Assembly (NCBI GenBank): GCA_947475895.1
Contig: CANJMF010000002.1
Coordinates: forward strand, 369,504-433,503
Direction of reading: 5' to 3'
Origin: Fidelibacterota bacterium
GTDB lineage: Bacteria > Pseudomonadota > Alphaproteobacteria > Rhodospirillales > Rhodospirillaceae
DNA length: 64,000 bases
Shown piece by piece: positions 37,648 through 46,079 of this stretch. Numbering within the stretch: position 1 is the stretch's first letter; the number at the start of each line of letters is the position of its first letter. Made by a program: the position numbers and the translations under genes. The notes under the pieces were generated by a model. It saw only the letters and a program-made list of their open reading frames with translations. It was not told where the DNA came from and did no database searches.

Positions 37648-39425
37648 CAGCGCATTTCCTCCACTGGGTCGACGCCGAACACTTTAAGCCCTGACGCTAT
37701 CACCAGGCCGACACCGCGGACAAGCGCAAGCCGCGCCGTCGATACGGCTTGATCGCCGGCCTGCAGGAAGCGCAATTCCGCCGCATCATTGCCCTTGTTC
37801 CAGAGCGCGTGAAATTGCGATGCGAGGTCGTACATATAAAAAGCGAGGCGGTGCGGCTCGTGGGCCAGCGCAGCACCTTCCACCGTGCGCGGCCAATTGG
37901 CGAGCCCGCGCATGACTCCGATTTCATCGGGATCAGTCAGGCGCGTGAAATCGGCCTTGGCCAGACCAGCGTCGGACAAATCAGCCGTCGGAAACATCTC
38001 GGCGGCATGACGGAAGACGCTGCGACCGCGCGCATGGGCGTACTGCACATAGAACACCGGGTTCTCACGGGACTTCTCGGTAACCTTGGCGTAGTCGAAA
38101 TCGAGCGGCGCGTCGTTCTTGCGCGTGAGCATGATGAAGCGCACCACGTCCTTGCCGACCTCGTCGATCAGATCGCGCATGGTCACGAAATTGCCGGCGC
38201 GCTTAGACATTTTCACCGGCTCGCCGTTGTTGAAAATGCGCACCATTTGCGCGAGCAAAACGTCGAGCTGGCCTTTGCCCGCCGTGAGCGCGCTGAGTGC
38301 CGCCTTCACGCGTTTGACGTAGCCGCCATGGTCGGCACCCCAGATGTTCACGAGGTTCGTAAACCCGCGATCGACCTTGTCTTTATGATAGGCGATGTCG
38401 GCGGCGAAATAGGTCCAGCTACCGTCGGACTTGGCGAGCGGGCGGTCGACTTCATCGCCAAACTGCGTGGCTTTGAACAACAACTGGGGGCGCGGCTCCC
38501 AATCGTCGGGGGTCTTGCCCTTGGGTGGTTCGAGCACGCCGGTGTACGTCAGGCCCGCATCCGCCAGGAATTTGAGCGCATCGTTCACCTTACCCGCCGT
38601 GACTAACGCCTTCTCCGACGTAAAAACGTCGTGCTGCACGCCGAGCGCGGCCAAGTCTTCCTTCACGATCTTCATCATGAATGCGACCGTGAAATCGCGC
38701 AGAGCCGGAACCCACTGGGCGGGGTCTTCGATAGCAGCCCACTTGTCTCCGTCGCGCGCGACGAGGGCTTCGGCGGCTGGAATGAGGTATTCGCCGCCGT
38801 ATTGGATTTCCTTACGTTCGAGCGCACCTTTGACGTCGTCGGCGGTGATCTTGCCCAGAACTTGCAGATAGCGCATGCGCAGGGCGGCGGCGACGTTGTC
38901 CACCTGCCCGCCCGCGTCGTTGATGTAATATTCCTTGGTAACGGCAAATCCCGCTTTCGACAGCAGGCGTGCGAGCGCATCGCCAACGACCGCGCCGCGC
39001 GCATGGCCCACATGCATGGGACCCGTGGGATTGGCGGACACGTATTCGACATTGATGGGCTCGCCCTTGCCGACGTCCGCGTCGCCGTAAGCGGTGCCTT
39101 GCACCAACACGTCGTGCAGACCGTCGCGCCAAATGTTGTCGGCGATCTTCAAGTTGATGAAGCCAGGACCGGCGACGGACGCATCCGTCACGTCGGTCAC
39201 CTGCTTCAAGCGCTCGACCAAAAGAGTGGCCAAATCGCGCGGCGGCTTACCGGCGGGCTTCGCGAGCACCATGGCGGCGTTGGTAGAGACATCGCCATGC
39301 GCTGCTTCCCGCGGCGGCTCGGCGGCCACTTTGCTGAGATCGAGCCCGGCAGGAAGCGCACCTTCGGCCACGAGTTGGCCGATGACAGCATCGATGCGGG
39401 TTTTAAAAGTCGCGAAAATATTCAT
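37647..39425 (-). CDS. argS: arginine--tRNA ligase
   Basis: Class I synthetase, 592 residues. HIGH-like motif [14 protein letters not shown] near 118, preceded by [21 protein letters not shown] near 400 is the KMSKS-equivalent; the anticodon-binding C-terminus ends with [11 protein letters not shown]. No clear ribosome site precedes the ATG. A 17-codon ORF with four Arg codons lies 58 bases upstream (see that entry). Downstream the SPOR gene overlaps by one base. Confidence 0.97.
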   Translation of the reverse strand: MNIFATFKTRIDAVIGQLVAEGALPAGLDLSKVAAEPPREAAHGDVSTNAAMVLAKPAGKPPRDLATLLVERLKQVTDVTDASVAGPGFINLKIADNIWRDGLHDVLVQGTAYGDADVGKGEPINVEYVSANPTGPMHVGHARGAVVGDALARLLSKAGFAVTKEYYINDAGGQVDNVAAALRMRYLQVLGKITADDVKGALERKEIQYGGEYLIPAAEALVARDGDKWAAIEDPAQWVPALRDFTVAFMMKIVKEDLAALGVQHDVFTSEKALVTAGKVNDALKFLADAGLTYTGVLEPPKGKTPDDWEPRPQLLFKATQFGDEVDRPLAKSDGSWTYFAADIAYHKDKVDRGFTNLVNIWGADHGGYVKRVKAALSALTAGKGQLDVLLAQMVRIFNNGEPVKMSKRAGNFVTMRDLIDEVGKDVVRFIMLTRKNDAPLDFDYAKVTEKSRENPVFYVQYAHARGRSVFRHAAEMFPTADLSDAGLAKADFTRLTDPDEIGVMRGLANWPRTVEGAALAHEPHRLAFYMYDLASQFHALWNKGNDAAELRFLQAGDQAVSTARLALVRGVGLVIASGLKVFGVDPVEEMR

Positions 39426-39483
39426 AGGAAAATCGGGCTTACAGAAGAGTGCGCGGCGGGCGCGCGGAAAGGCGCAACGGGTC

Positions 39484-39537
39484 TTAGTTGCGTCGGAGAC
39501 GTCGGAAGCCGGTGATCTTGGCTTGGTGCGCGATCAT
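39484..39537 (-). CDS. possible Arg-rich leader peptide upstream of argS
   Basis: 17-codon [20 protein letters not shown], ending 58 bases before argS. Four of the last six codons are Arg (CGA, CGT, CGA, CGC). A GC hairpin (GCGCG-5-CGCGC, 39451-39465) lies between its stop and argS. This resembles a leader in which slow Arg-tRNA charging stalls ribosomes, but there is no strong ribosome site and no clear terminator T run, so it is a hypothesis only. Confidence 0.25.
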   Translation of the reverse strand: MIAHQAKITGFRRLRRN

Positions 39538-39632
39538 GGCGCGGACACTACCCGAGGCCTGTTTTCGAGGCAATTCCTACTTCGGGCTGGCCTTCGGAAG
39601 AAGACCATTACTGTACTGGCGGGCCTCCACAA

Positions 39633-40421
39633 TCAGATGTCGATCTCGCCTTTAAGATAAAGTATCGCGCGGCCAGCGATGCTGACGCGGTCGCCCTTCA
39701 GACCACAGGTCAACGCGCCGCCCCGGCGCGAAAGTTGACGGGCTTGAAGGCCCTCGGTCTTTCCCAAGCGTTCGGCCCAATAAGGAATGAGCGTGCAATG
39801 CGCGGATCCGGTAACAGGGTCTTCGTCGATCCCTTGCGCCGGCCCGAAGAAGCGCGACACGAAATCCACGCCGTTTTCGCCCGGCGCGGTCACGATTACG
39901 GAAAAACAGTCGAGCTTGCCGAGCGCACGAAAATCCGGTGAGAGCCCAGCGATATCGGCCGCGTGTTCATAGATCGCCATATGGTCGCGCGCGACACGCA
40001 CCCCCAGAGGCGCTTTTCCCAATGCGGCGGCGAGAGCCGGATCGGAGGCTGTTGGCGTTGCCGGACGCGACGGAAAATCCATGGAGATCAGGTCGCCTTC
40101 GCGCGTCACACTTAGCACCCCGGCCTTCAGCGTGCGAAATGCAATAGTGCGCTTTGCTGGCTCTAAGAATTGGAAAATGATAAACGCCGATGCCAGAGTC
40201 GCGTGTCCGCAAAGATCCACTTCGATCTCGGGCGTGAACCAACGCAGCAGATAGCCGCCCTCTTCCCGCACAAAGAAAGCCGTCTCCGATAAATTGTTCT
40301 CGGCCGCGATTGCCTGCATGGTCGCGTCCGGCAGCCATTCTTCAAGTGGACACACGGCCGCGGGGTTTCCCCCGAACAAACGCTCGGTGAAGGCGTCGAC
40401 CTGGTAGATCGGCAATTTCAC
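39633..40421 (-). CDS. PhzF family protein
   Basis: 262 residues from a GTG at 40421 with AGGAGT upstream. PhzF fold: YQVDAFTERLFGGNPAAVC near 6-24, NNLSETAFF with the catalytic Glu near 46, DLCGHATLASAFI near 70 and DPVTGSAHC near 210. Most members are isomerases or epimerases of unknown substrate; no phenazine pathway is present. It starts nine bases after dgt ends and lies between dgt and argS, genes usually adjacent in this class, so it looks inserted. Confidence 0.9.
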   Translation of the reverse strand: MKLPIYQVDAFTERLFGGNPAAVCPLEEWLPDATMQAIAAENNLSETAFFVREEGGYLLRWFTPEIEVDLCGHATLASAFIIFQFLEPAKRTIAFRTLKAGVLSVTREGDLISMDFPSRPATPTASDPALAAALGKAPLGVRVARDHMAIYEHAADIAGLSPDFRALGKLDCFSVIVTAPGENGVDFVSRFFGPAQGIDEDPVTGSAHCTLIPYWAERLGKTEGLQARQLSRRGGALTCGLKGDRVSIAGRAILYLKGEIDI

Positions 40422-40430
40422 GTCGGACTC

Positions 40431-41618
40431 CTATGGCTTTACGGAGGGATCGAACAGGCGCGAGTGCTCATCGAGCGCGAAGCGATCGGTCATGCCGGCA
40501 ATGTAGTCGGCAACGCGTCGCGCCGTTCGCATGCTTTTGGGTTCGTCACTTTCGCCGCGCCAATCGTCGGGCAGCAACTGTGGTTCGGCAAGCAGCAGCG
40601 TGAAAAGATCGTGCACGACGCGGCGCGCCTTCGAGGTCATGCGATTAACCCGCGTGTGGCGATACATATTGGCGAACAAAAATGTCTTAAGCTGTTTTTC
40701 CGCTGCGGCCGTTTGTTCCGAGAACCCGACTAAAGCTTTACCCAAAGACCGCACATCATTCGCGGACTTGATCCTCGCCTCTGTAAAGCGACGCTGCGTT
40801 TCAAGGATGACGTCATCGACCATCGCGGCAATAAGGCGGCGAAGTGACTCATGTATCAGCCGGCTGCGCTCGAGGCCTGGATAGAGCTTTTCCACGCCGC
40901 GCAAGATCGGTCCCATAAGTGGCAACTCCATGACCGCTTCCAATGGAAATAATCCCGCGCGCAAACCATCGTCGAAGTCGTGAGCGTTGTAAGCAATGTC
41001 GTCCGAGATCGCCGCAATCTGCGCTTCGGGACCGGGCCAGCCATTGAGTTCCAAATCGTGGGTCGCGTTGTATTCGACAATCGCCAATGGAATTGGCTTG
41101 CGCGCGCCGGTGACAGGGCCGTTGTGCTTGACGAGTCCTTCCAACGTTTCCCACGTCAAATTTAAACCATCGAACGCGGCATAACGATGCTCGAGCTTCG
41201 TCACGATGCGCAACGACTGGGCGTTGTGATCGAAGCCATTGTAAACCGCCATGCACTCTTGCAGCGCATCTTCGCCGGCATGCCCGAAACATGTGTGTCC
41301 AAGATCGTGCGCGAGGGCCAGCGCCTCGGCCAAGTCTTCATTCACACCGATGAAGCGCGCAATCGAGCGCGCGATTTGTGACACTTCGAGGCTGTGCGTA
41401 AGGCGTGTGCGGTAATTTTCGCCCTCGCCGTAAACGAACACCTGCGTTTTGTACTTCAACCGACGGAACGCGCCGCAATGAATGATGCGGTCGCGATCAC
41501 GTTGATACGCGGTGCGCGTCGCCGATTCATTTTCCACATACTTGCGGCCGCGCGACATGGATGGGTCACATGCTGCGCTGCGCAAGAAGTTTTCAAACGT
41601 TTTGATACTCACGCTCAT
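40431..41618 (-). CDS. dgt: deoxyguanosinetriphosphate triphosphohydrolase-like protein
   Basis: 395 residues, HD-superfamily dNTPase. HCGAFRRLKYKTQVF lies near 47, TRLTHSLEVSQIAR with the HD-motif His near 73, and ALAHDLGHTCFGHAGE with the His-Asp pair near 103. Controls dNTP pools. It is the long alphaproteobacterial form usually next to argS; the phzF-like gene follows instead. Confidence 0.94.
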   Translation of the reverse strand: MSVSIKTFENFLRSAACDPSMSRGRKYVENESATRTAYQRDRDRIIHCGAFRRLKYKTQVFVYGEGENYRTRLTHSLEVSQIARSIARFIGVNEDLAEALALAHDLGHTCFGHAGEDALQECMAVYNGFDHNAQSLRIVTKLEHRYAAFDGLNLTWETLEGLVKHNGPVTGARKPIPLAIVEYNATHDLELNGWPGPEAQIAAISDDIAYNAHDFDDGLRAGLFPLEAVMELPLMGPILRGVEKLYPGLERSRLIHESLRRLIAAMVDDVILETQRRFTEARIKSANDVRSLGKALVGFSEQTAAAEKQLKTFLFANMYRHTRVNRMTSKARRVVHDLFTLLLAEPQLLPDDWRGESDEPKSMRTARRVADYIAGMTDRFALDEHSRLFDPSVKP

Positions 41619-41787
41619 GCCCTCACACTACCGGACGGCGATACATCTACGCAATAACAGGCATGCAATAAACGCTGCAGGAACAATACTAGGGATTGAT
41701 CGTTCGGTTTCGTGAGCGGCGCCACAGCGGGTGTCACTACGACACCAGGTAGCGCCGCTTCGTTTTGAACAACAACGAGGTCACCCC

Positions 41788-42060
41788 ATGAGCCGCGATA
41801 ATCAAAACCAACAAAATCAAGGCCAACAAAATCAGGCCGACAAAAATAAGAACCAGCAGGGCGCGACGAGCCAGCCCTCGCAGAACCAGCAGGGTCAATC
41901 GAACCCGCAAAACCGCAACCAGGATCAACAGGGCCAAGCTAACCAGGACCAGAGCCGCCAGCCGCAACAGGGCGCTCAAAACTTCGCTGACGAGGATGAT
42001 CGCCAAGCCCAGAACAAATCGAAGTCTGGCCAGTCGAACGTCGATAAAAACAAAGAATAG
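41788..42060 (+). CDS. Gln/Asn-rich low-complexity protein
   Basis: 90 residues from the ATG at 41788, with an AACGAGG site; the open frame runs 57 bases further upstream without support. Gln plus Asn make up about half of the residues (NQNQQNQGQQNQ, SNPQNRNQDQQGQANQ), with Asp, Lys, Ser and almost no hydrophobics. No signal peptide or membrane helix. Such prion-like composition suggests an intrinsically disordered protein, perhaps for desiccation or phase separation; no family recognised. It is a single-gene unit with its own terminator. Confidence 0.68.
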   Translation: MSRDNQNQQNQGQQNQADKNKNQQGATSQPSQNQQGQSNPQNRNQDQQGQANQDQSRQPQQGAQNFADEDDRQAQNKSKSGQSNVDKNKE

Positions 42061-42073
42061 TCAGTAAGCGTCT

Positions 42074-42111
42074 AAGCGGAGGCGTGGTGTATCCACGCCT
42101 CCGCTTTTTTT
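42074..42111 (+). terminator. intrinsic terminator after the Gln/Asn-rich gene
   Basis: Perfect 14-base stem AAGCGGAGGCGTGG / CCACGCCTCCGCTT with a 5-base loop and a T run to 42111. Very strong; it isolates the gene as its own transcript. Confidence 0.92.
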
Positions 42112-42129
42112 CGTACCTGGGAGGGAACG

Positions 42130-42321
42130 ATGCTCTGGGAAACATTCATGCTTGGTCACATTCGCAGTCGCGCGCCTGACGGCCCGAACCACGCGATCAA
42201 GACCACGGCACCGCGCGTCGATATGCGCCGTGAAGCACACGAGACGCTTACCCCCCTCGTCACGCACGACCTTTCGCCAAGCGCAATCTTCGAGCGCGTT
42301 CGGCTACGGTTCTTGCCGTAG
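42130..42321 (+). CDS. small hypothetical protein
   Basis: 63 codons with a GGGAGGG site seven bases before the ATG, right after a terminator. It contains no hydrophobic helix and I recognise no family. It ends exactly where the convergent FMN-reductase gene ends. The good ribosome site is the only argument that it is real. Confidence 0.4.
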   Translation: MLWETFMLGHIRSRAPDGPNHAIKTTAPRVDMRREAHETLTPLVTHDLSPSAIFERVRLRFLP

Positions 42322-42879
42322 TTATTTCTGTCCGGCGTGTTTTTCGATCAACGTCGCGAAGGACTGCAGGATTTTTTGCAGAAAATCGCGCGACTTGTCG
42401 TTGGTGAACTTTCCAGCCTCGTCGATTAGTTTATCGCCGCCGCCGATATAGGCTTCGGGCTGCTGCAGCACCGGCATGTTCAAAAAGACCAACGACTGGC
42501 GCAAATGATGATTGGCGCCAAAGCCGCCCATGGCGCCGGGCGACACCGAAATCACAGCGCAGGGTTTTCCATCCCATGCGCTTTGACCGTAGGGCCGCGA
42601 CCCGACGTCGATTGCATTTTTGAGAACACCGGGAACGGAGCGATTGTATTCGGGCGTTACGAATAAAACCGCGTCGGCAGATTTAATGCGGGCGCGAAAA
42701 TCAACCCAATCTTGCGGAGGAGCGGCGTCAAGATCTTGGTTGTAAAACGAGAGCGGTTTGATTTCGGCAATCTCAAGCTTCAAAGATGCCGGTGCGATAG
42801 CGGCCAGAGCGAGCGCCATTTTTCGATTAATCGAATCCTTGCGGATACTGCCGACAACGACGGCTACATTATATGTCAC
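42322..42879 (-). CDS. NAD(P)H-dependent FMN reductase family protein
   Basis: 185 residues, flavodoxin-like fold, GTG start with GGAGTAA upstream. VVVGSIRKDSINRKMA near 8 is the FMN phosphate loop, FVTPEYNRSVPGVLKNAIDV near 74-93 is the family signature and SPGAMGGFGANHHLRQ follows. Reduces flavin or quinones with NADPH; often stress-related. Alone on its strand. Confidence 0.92.
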   Translation of the reverse strand: MTYNVAVVVGSIRKDSINRKMALALAAIAPASLKLEIAEIKPLSFYNQDLDAAPPQDWVDFRARIKSADAVLFVTPEYNRSVPGVLKNAIDVGSRPYGQSAWDGKPCAVISVSPGAMGGFGANHHLRQSLVFLNMPVLQQPEAYIGGGDKLIDEAGKFTNDKSRDFLQKILQSFATLIEKHAGQK

Positions 42880-43008
42880 GCGTTACTCCATACCCATGCG
42901 ATGCGAATACGCCATGGTAGCACAGACCTAGCGGAACAAAACCGAATGGGCGCCGTTCGGCTTTCACTGGGGTGAACTGCCCCCGACATCACAAAAAGGG
43001 AGAGTATT

Positions 43009-43650
43009 ATGGCTGCATCAAGCGCTCGTCGCCCATCGCGGACCGCTCCAGCCCGGTCCGCACGCAAGGTGGCCCGTCCGCAACCGAAAGCCACAGCAAA
43101 ATCAACTAAGCGTGCCGCTACCGGTGCAGGCTCTGACTATCAGAAGATCGTCGACATGTTGACGAAAGATCATGCCGAGGTGGCCAAGCTTTTCAAGAAA
43201 TTCGCCAAGCTGAAAAAGGCCGATGACGATTCACGTTACGAATATGTGCAAGAGGCCTGCAAGGCGCTGGAGATTCACGCCGCCATTGAAGAGCAGCACT
43301 TCTATCCCGCCGCCCGGGCCGCGTCCGGCGAGGGCGAAAAGGAAGAAGACATGCTCGACGAAGCCGAAGTCGAGCATATCCATATCAAGGAATTGGTTTC
43401 CGAGTTGAAAGACGCCGACGAGGACGATCCTTTGTGCGACGCCAAGGTGAAGGTGCTGTGCGAATACGTGACGCACCACGTGAAGGAAGAAGAAACCGAG
43501 TTGTTCCCGAAACTGAGAAAGTTCAAGGAAGCCTTCGACGGCGTCTATGACAAGATGGTCGAGCAGCGCAAACAGATGGAATCCAGCGACAGCCTTCTCG
43601 TCCTGCCGGGACCAACCCGCGCGAGCGAGCGCGATTTCCAGGGCGTGTAA
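43009..43650 (+). CDS. hemerythrin HHE-domain protein with basic tail
   Basis: 213 residues after a GGGAGAG site. Residues 1-42 are a histone-H1-like Ala/Lys/Arg/Pro tail (PARSARKVARPQPKATAKST). Residues 45-170 are a four-helix hemerythrin domain with iron ligands in TKDHAEVAKL, HAAIEEQHFYP, EVEHIHIKEL and YVTHHVKEEETELFP, matching the HHE pattern. It could be a DNA- or polyanion-bound oxygen/iron sensor. The small 69-residue gene starts three bases after its stop. Confidence 0.88.
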   Translation: MAASSARRPSRTAPARSARKVARPQPKATAKSTKRAATGAGSDYQKIVDMLTKDHAEVAKLFKKFAKLKKADDDSRYEYVQEACKALEIHAAIEEQHFYPAARAASGEGEKEEDMLDEAEVEHIHIKELVSELKDADEDDPLCDAKVKVLCEYVTHHVKEEETELFPKLRKFKEAFDGVYDKMVEQRKQMESSDSLLVLPGPTRASERDFQGV

Positions 43651-43653
43651 GCA

Positions 43654-43863
43654 ATGGTCGCCTGGACCCGCGAGAGTGACAAACGGGCGGAGAGAAGCCT
43701 CGATGAAGCGCTCGAGGATACCTTCCCCGCCAGCGACCCGATTGCCTTCACGCCGCAACGCGCCGGCAAGGATGCCCACCATATCGACGAGCAACCTCGC
43801 TCTAAGGTTGGCGACTGGTGGCACACCATGCTGATGCGGATCGGCGCACGGAAAACGCACTAA
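43654..43863 (+). CDS. small conserved-type hypothetical protein, partner of the hemerythrin gene
   Basis: 69 residues, ATG three bases after the hemerythrin stop, so probably translationally coupled. The centre SLDEALEDTFPASDPIAFTP resembles a motif I have seen in small uncharacterised alphaproteobacterial proteins. No signal peptide or membrane helix; charged throughout. Function unknown. Confidence 0.65.
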   Translation: MVAWTRESDKRAERSLDEALEDTFPASDPIAFTPQRAGKDAHHIDEQPRSKVGDWWHTMLMRIGARKTH

Positions 43864-43921
43864 TACGGGCCTAAACGACGCCCACCTTGAATGCCGACGG
43901 CATGCGCCTTAGATTAGCGAC

Positions 43922-44272
43922 ATGAACCAGATGTCGCCTGAAGCACATGCCGTCAGCATGACCAAATCCGCCGCCGCGCGCGTGCAGGTTTTGGCCAAAG
44001 CCGAAGGCAATGAATCTCTGATGCTGCGCCTCGCGGTGTCAGGCGGCGGATGCTCGGGCTTTTCCTATGGTTTCAGCCTGGATGCTGACCAAACCAGTGA
44101 CGACCACGTTTATCAATTTCACGGTGTGAAGCTGGTGATCGACGAAGCCTCGCTCGATCTGCTCAAGGGTGCTGAGATCGATTACGTGGACGATTTGATG
44201 GCGGCGTCTTTCCGCATCAACAATCCCAACGCCACATCGACCTGCGGCTGCGGGACGTCCTTCTCCGCCTAA
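43922..44272 (+). CDS. erpA: iron-sulfur cluster insertion protein ErpA
   Basis: A-type carrier that delivers Fe-S clusters to apoproteins. 116 residues with the three ligands Cys44 (GGGCSGF), Cys108 and Cys110 (STCGCGTSF). In this class erpA often neighbours dgt and argS, as it does here at 2.3 kb. Convergent with the DUF922-like gene. Confidence 0.95.
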   Translation: MNQMSPEAHAVSMTKSAAARVQVLAKAEGNESLMLRLAVSGGGCSGFSYGFSLDADQTSDDHVYQFHGVKLVIDEASLDLLKGAEIDYVDDLMAASFRINNPNATSTCGCGTSFSA

Positions 44273-44278
44273 ATCCAG

Positions 44279-44950
44279 CTAGCGCGTATTGCCCCAGTCT
44301 TTGCACAGCGCTGACGTGGCGCCGTAATTCTTTGCGGTGTCGAGCACGCTTTGACGCGCGTCCAGTGTGCTGGTGAACTGATTGACCGCCGCCGTGGTGC
44401 GGGCGTGGATTTGCGCGATGATCGCCTGGGTCGCTTGGTCGGCGTCGCGGGTGAAGACGGGCTGCTGCGCGTGCAACGCTTCTTCGATTTGCGCACGGAT
44501 GCGCGGTGTGAACTCGGTCATGGTCTGGCGATTGATGGCGACGTGCTGATTTTCGTGATCGAGCACCGCGCGATACGCGCAGCCGCCTTCCCTCAGTTCC
44601 GACGCGATAAAGACTTCATGGCGCTGCCAACCGAGATCAGCGCCAACGGACGTCATGTAAACGCACGAGCCGCCCTGAAACGGCACCAGCAGGGACGATC
44701 CGCGTAAAGACAGAATGGCTTCGGCGGACGTAAGCCCGACGGCGCGCGCATGCGGACCGCCCGAGCCTTGGCCGCGGCCGCGCGTCAGATTGCGGATGCC
44801 GGCAACGTTGAGATTGTGATTGTACGTCGGCGTGGGGGTTTCGGTTTGGAAATTCAGCACAATTGCTTTGCTGTAGGGCGGGCACGCGCTTGCGGCGGCG
44901 AACGCATCCGTTGTCCAGGCCAGCAGCGCAAGAAGCAGAACGAACTTCAT
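44279..44950 (-). CDS. exported HExxH metalloprotease-like protein (DUF922-like)
   Basis: 223 residues with a signal peptide (about 1-19, ending AFAA). HENQH near 130, within YRAVLDHENQHVAINRQT, fits HExxH zinc peptidases, as in DUF922 proteins. The chain includes four Cys in the mature part, two close to a GGSCVYMTSV segment and one at GGCAYRA. Substrate and family are tentative; extracytoplasmic location is inferred. Confidence 0.72.
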   Translation of the reverse strand: MKFVLLLALLAWTTDAFAAASACPPYSKAIVLNFQTETPTPTYNHNLNVAGIRNLTRGRGQGSGGPHARAVGLTSAEAILSLRGSSLLVPFQGGSCVYMTSVGADLGWQRHEVFIASELREGGCAYRAVLDHENQHVAINRQTMTEFTPRIRAQIEEALHAQQPVFTRDADQATQAIIAQIHARTTAAVNQFTSTLDARQSVLDTAKNYGATSALCKDWGNTR

Positions 44951-45054
44951 GGTACGAACCTATCATAGCCTGATTACACTACGCACCGTTGCACTTCGAG
45001 CCGCCACCCTTCGCGGGCTTGCGCGCGGCGGCGGGCGATGCCAGCATGCGCGCC

Positions 45055-45855
45055 ATGAAATCCGCCGATAAAAAACAGACCATCAAGATCGCCACCTGGA
45101 ACGTGAATTCGCTCAAAGCCCGCTTGCCCAATGTGCTGGTGTGGCTGAAGGAATTCGCGCCGGATGTTGTGTTGCTGCAGGAAATCAAGTGCATCGACGC
45201 GGCCGTGCCGACCATGGAGATCGAGGAGCTGGGCTATAATATCGAAAGCCACGGCCAGAAAACTTACAACGGTGTCGCGATCCTTTCGAAGTCGCAGATC
45301 GAGGACGTGGAGCGCGGATTGCCCGGCGATGAAAGCGACGAACAAGCGCGCTATATCGAGGGAACGGTGTTCGGCAAGGTGCGTGTGTCGTCGATTTATC
45401 TGCCCAACGGCAATCCCCTCGGCACCGAAAAATTTGCTTACAAGCTGGGTTGGATGAACCGTTTGAAGGCACACATGGAGCGCGGCCTGGGCGACGACGA
45501 GATGCACATTTACGGCGGCGACTACAACGTCATCCCGACCGACGATGATGTTTACAGCGCGGCGGCGTTCGCGAGCGATGCCCTCACCCAGCCTGAAAGC
45601 CGCACGCGGTTTCGTGCGATGCTGCACTTGGGCCTGACCGATACGTTTCGTGCGTTCAATACGTTGCCGCATCAGTATTCCTATTGGGATTACCAAGCGG
45701 GTGCGTGGCCGAAGAACAACGGGCTGCTCATCGACTTCTTGTTGGCCTCACCTCAGGCCGCCGACAAGCTGGTGGCGAGCGGCATCGACAAGAAGCCGCG
45801 CGGCCAGGAAAAAGCCTCGGACCATACGCCCGTGTGGTGCGAGTTGGCGATTTAG
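45055..45855 (+). CDS. xthA: exodeoxyribonuclease III
   Basis: AP endonuclease/3'-exonuclease of base-excision repair. 266 residues from the ATG at 45055 (the open frame reaches 44989, but the fold starts at IKIATWNVNSLKARLPN). LQEIKCIDAA holds the metal Glu, YNGVAILSKS the substrate loop, YGGDYNVIPTDDDVYS the Asp/Asn pair and SDHTPVWCEL the terminal Asp-His. No clear ribosome site precedes either Met. Confidence 0.95.
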   Translation: MKSADKKQTIKIATWNVNSLKARLPNVLVWLKEFAPDVVLLQEIKCIDAAVPTMEIEELGYNIESHGQKTYNGVAILSKSQIEDVERGLPGDESDEQARYIEGTVFGKVRVSSIYLPNGNPLGTEKFAYKLGWMNRLKAHMERGLGDDEMHIYGGDYNVIPTDDDVYSAAAFASDALTQPESRTRFRAMLHLGLTDTFRAFNTLPHQYSYWDYQAGAWPKNNGLLIDFLLASPQAADKLVASGIDKKPRGQEKASDHTPVWCELAI

Positions 45856-46079
45856 GCCTCAGTTACAGAAACAACCCGGTCGCGCGCAAAACCGCGAGAA
45901 GCCAAAGCGAGTCAAAGACTTGCAAGCCTTTCGTCGGCATTCTTGGTCGAAAAAAATTCGCGTTTTTACAAACAGCATCAAACACTTAGAAAAAAGTGAA
46001 ACAACCCCATGCACGCCCGCGCGGGCCGAAAATGGGCGTTGACGGTTTGCGATTTTTTGAATCGTCCCAGCGCCGATTT

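Noticed and set aside
41731..41787. Upstream extension of the Gln/Asn-rich protein
   Set aside because: Basic, hydrophobic N-terminal stretch differs from the rest and lacks a ribosome site.
45856..46079. AT-rich 224-base gap after xthA, considered for a small RNA or gene
   Set aside because: No ORF with start support, no clear terminator or tRNA-like fold; I see only poly-A stretches.
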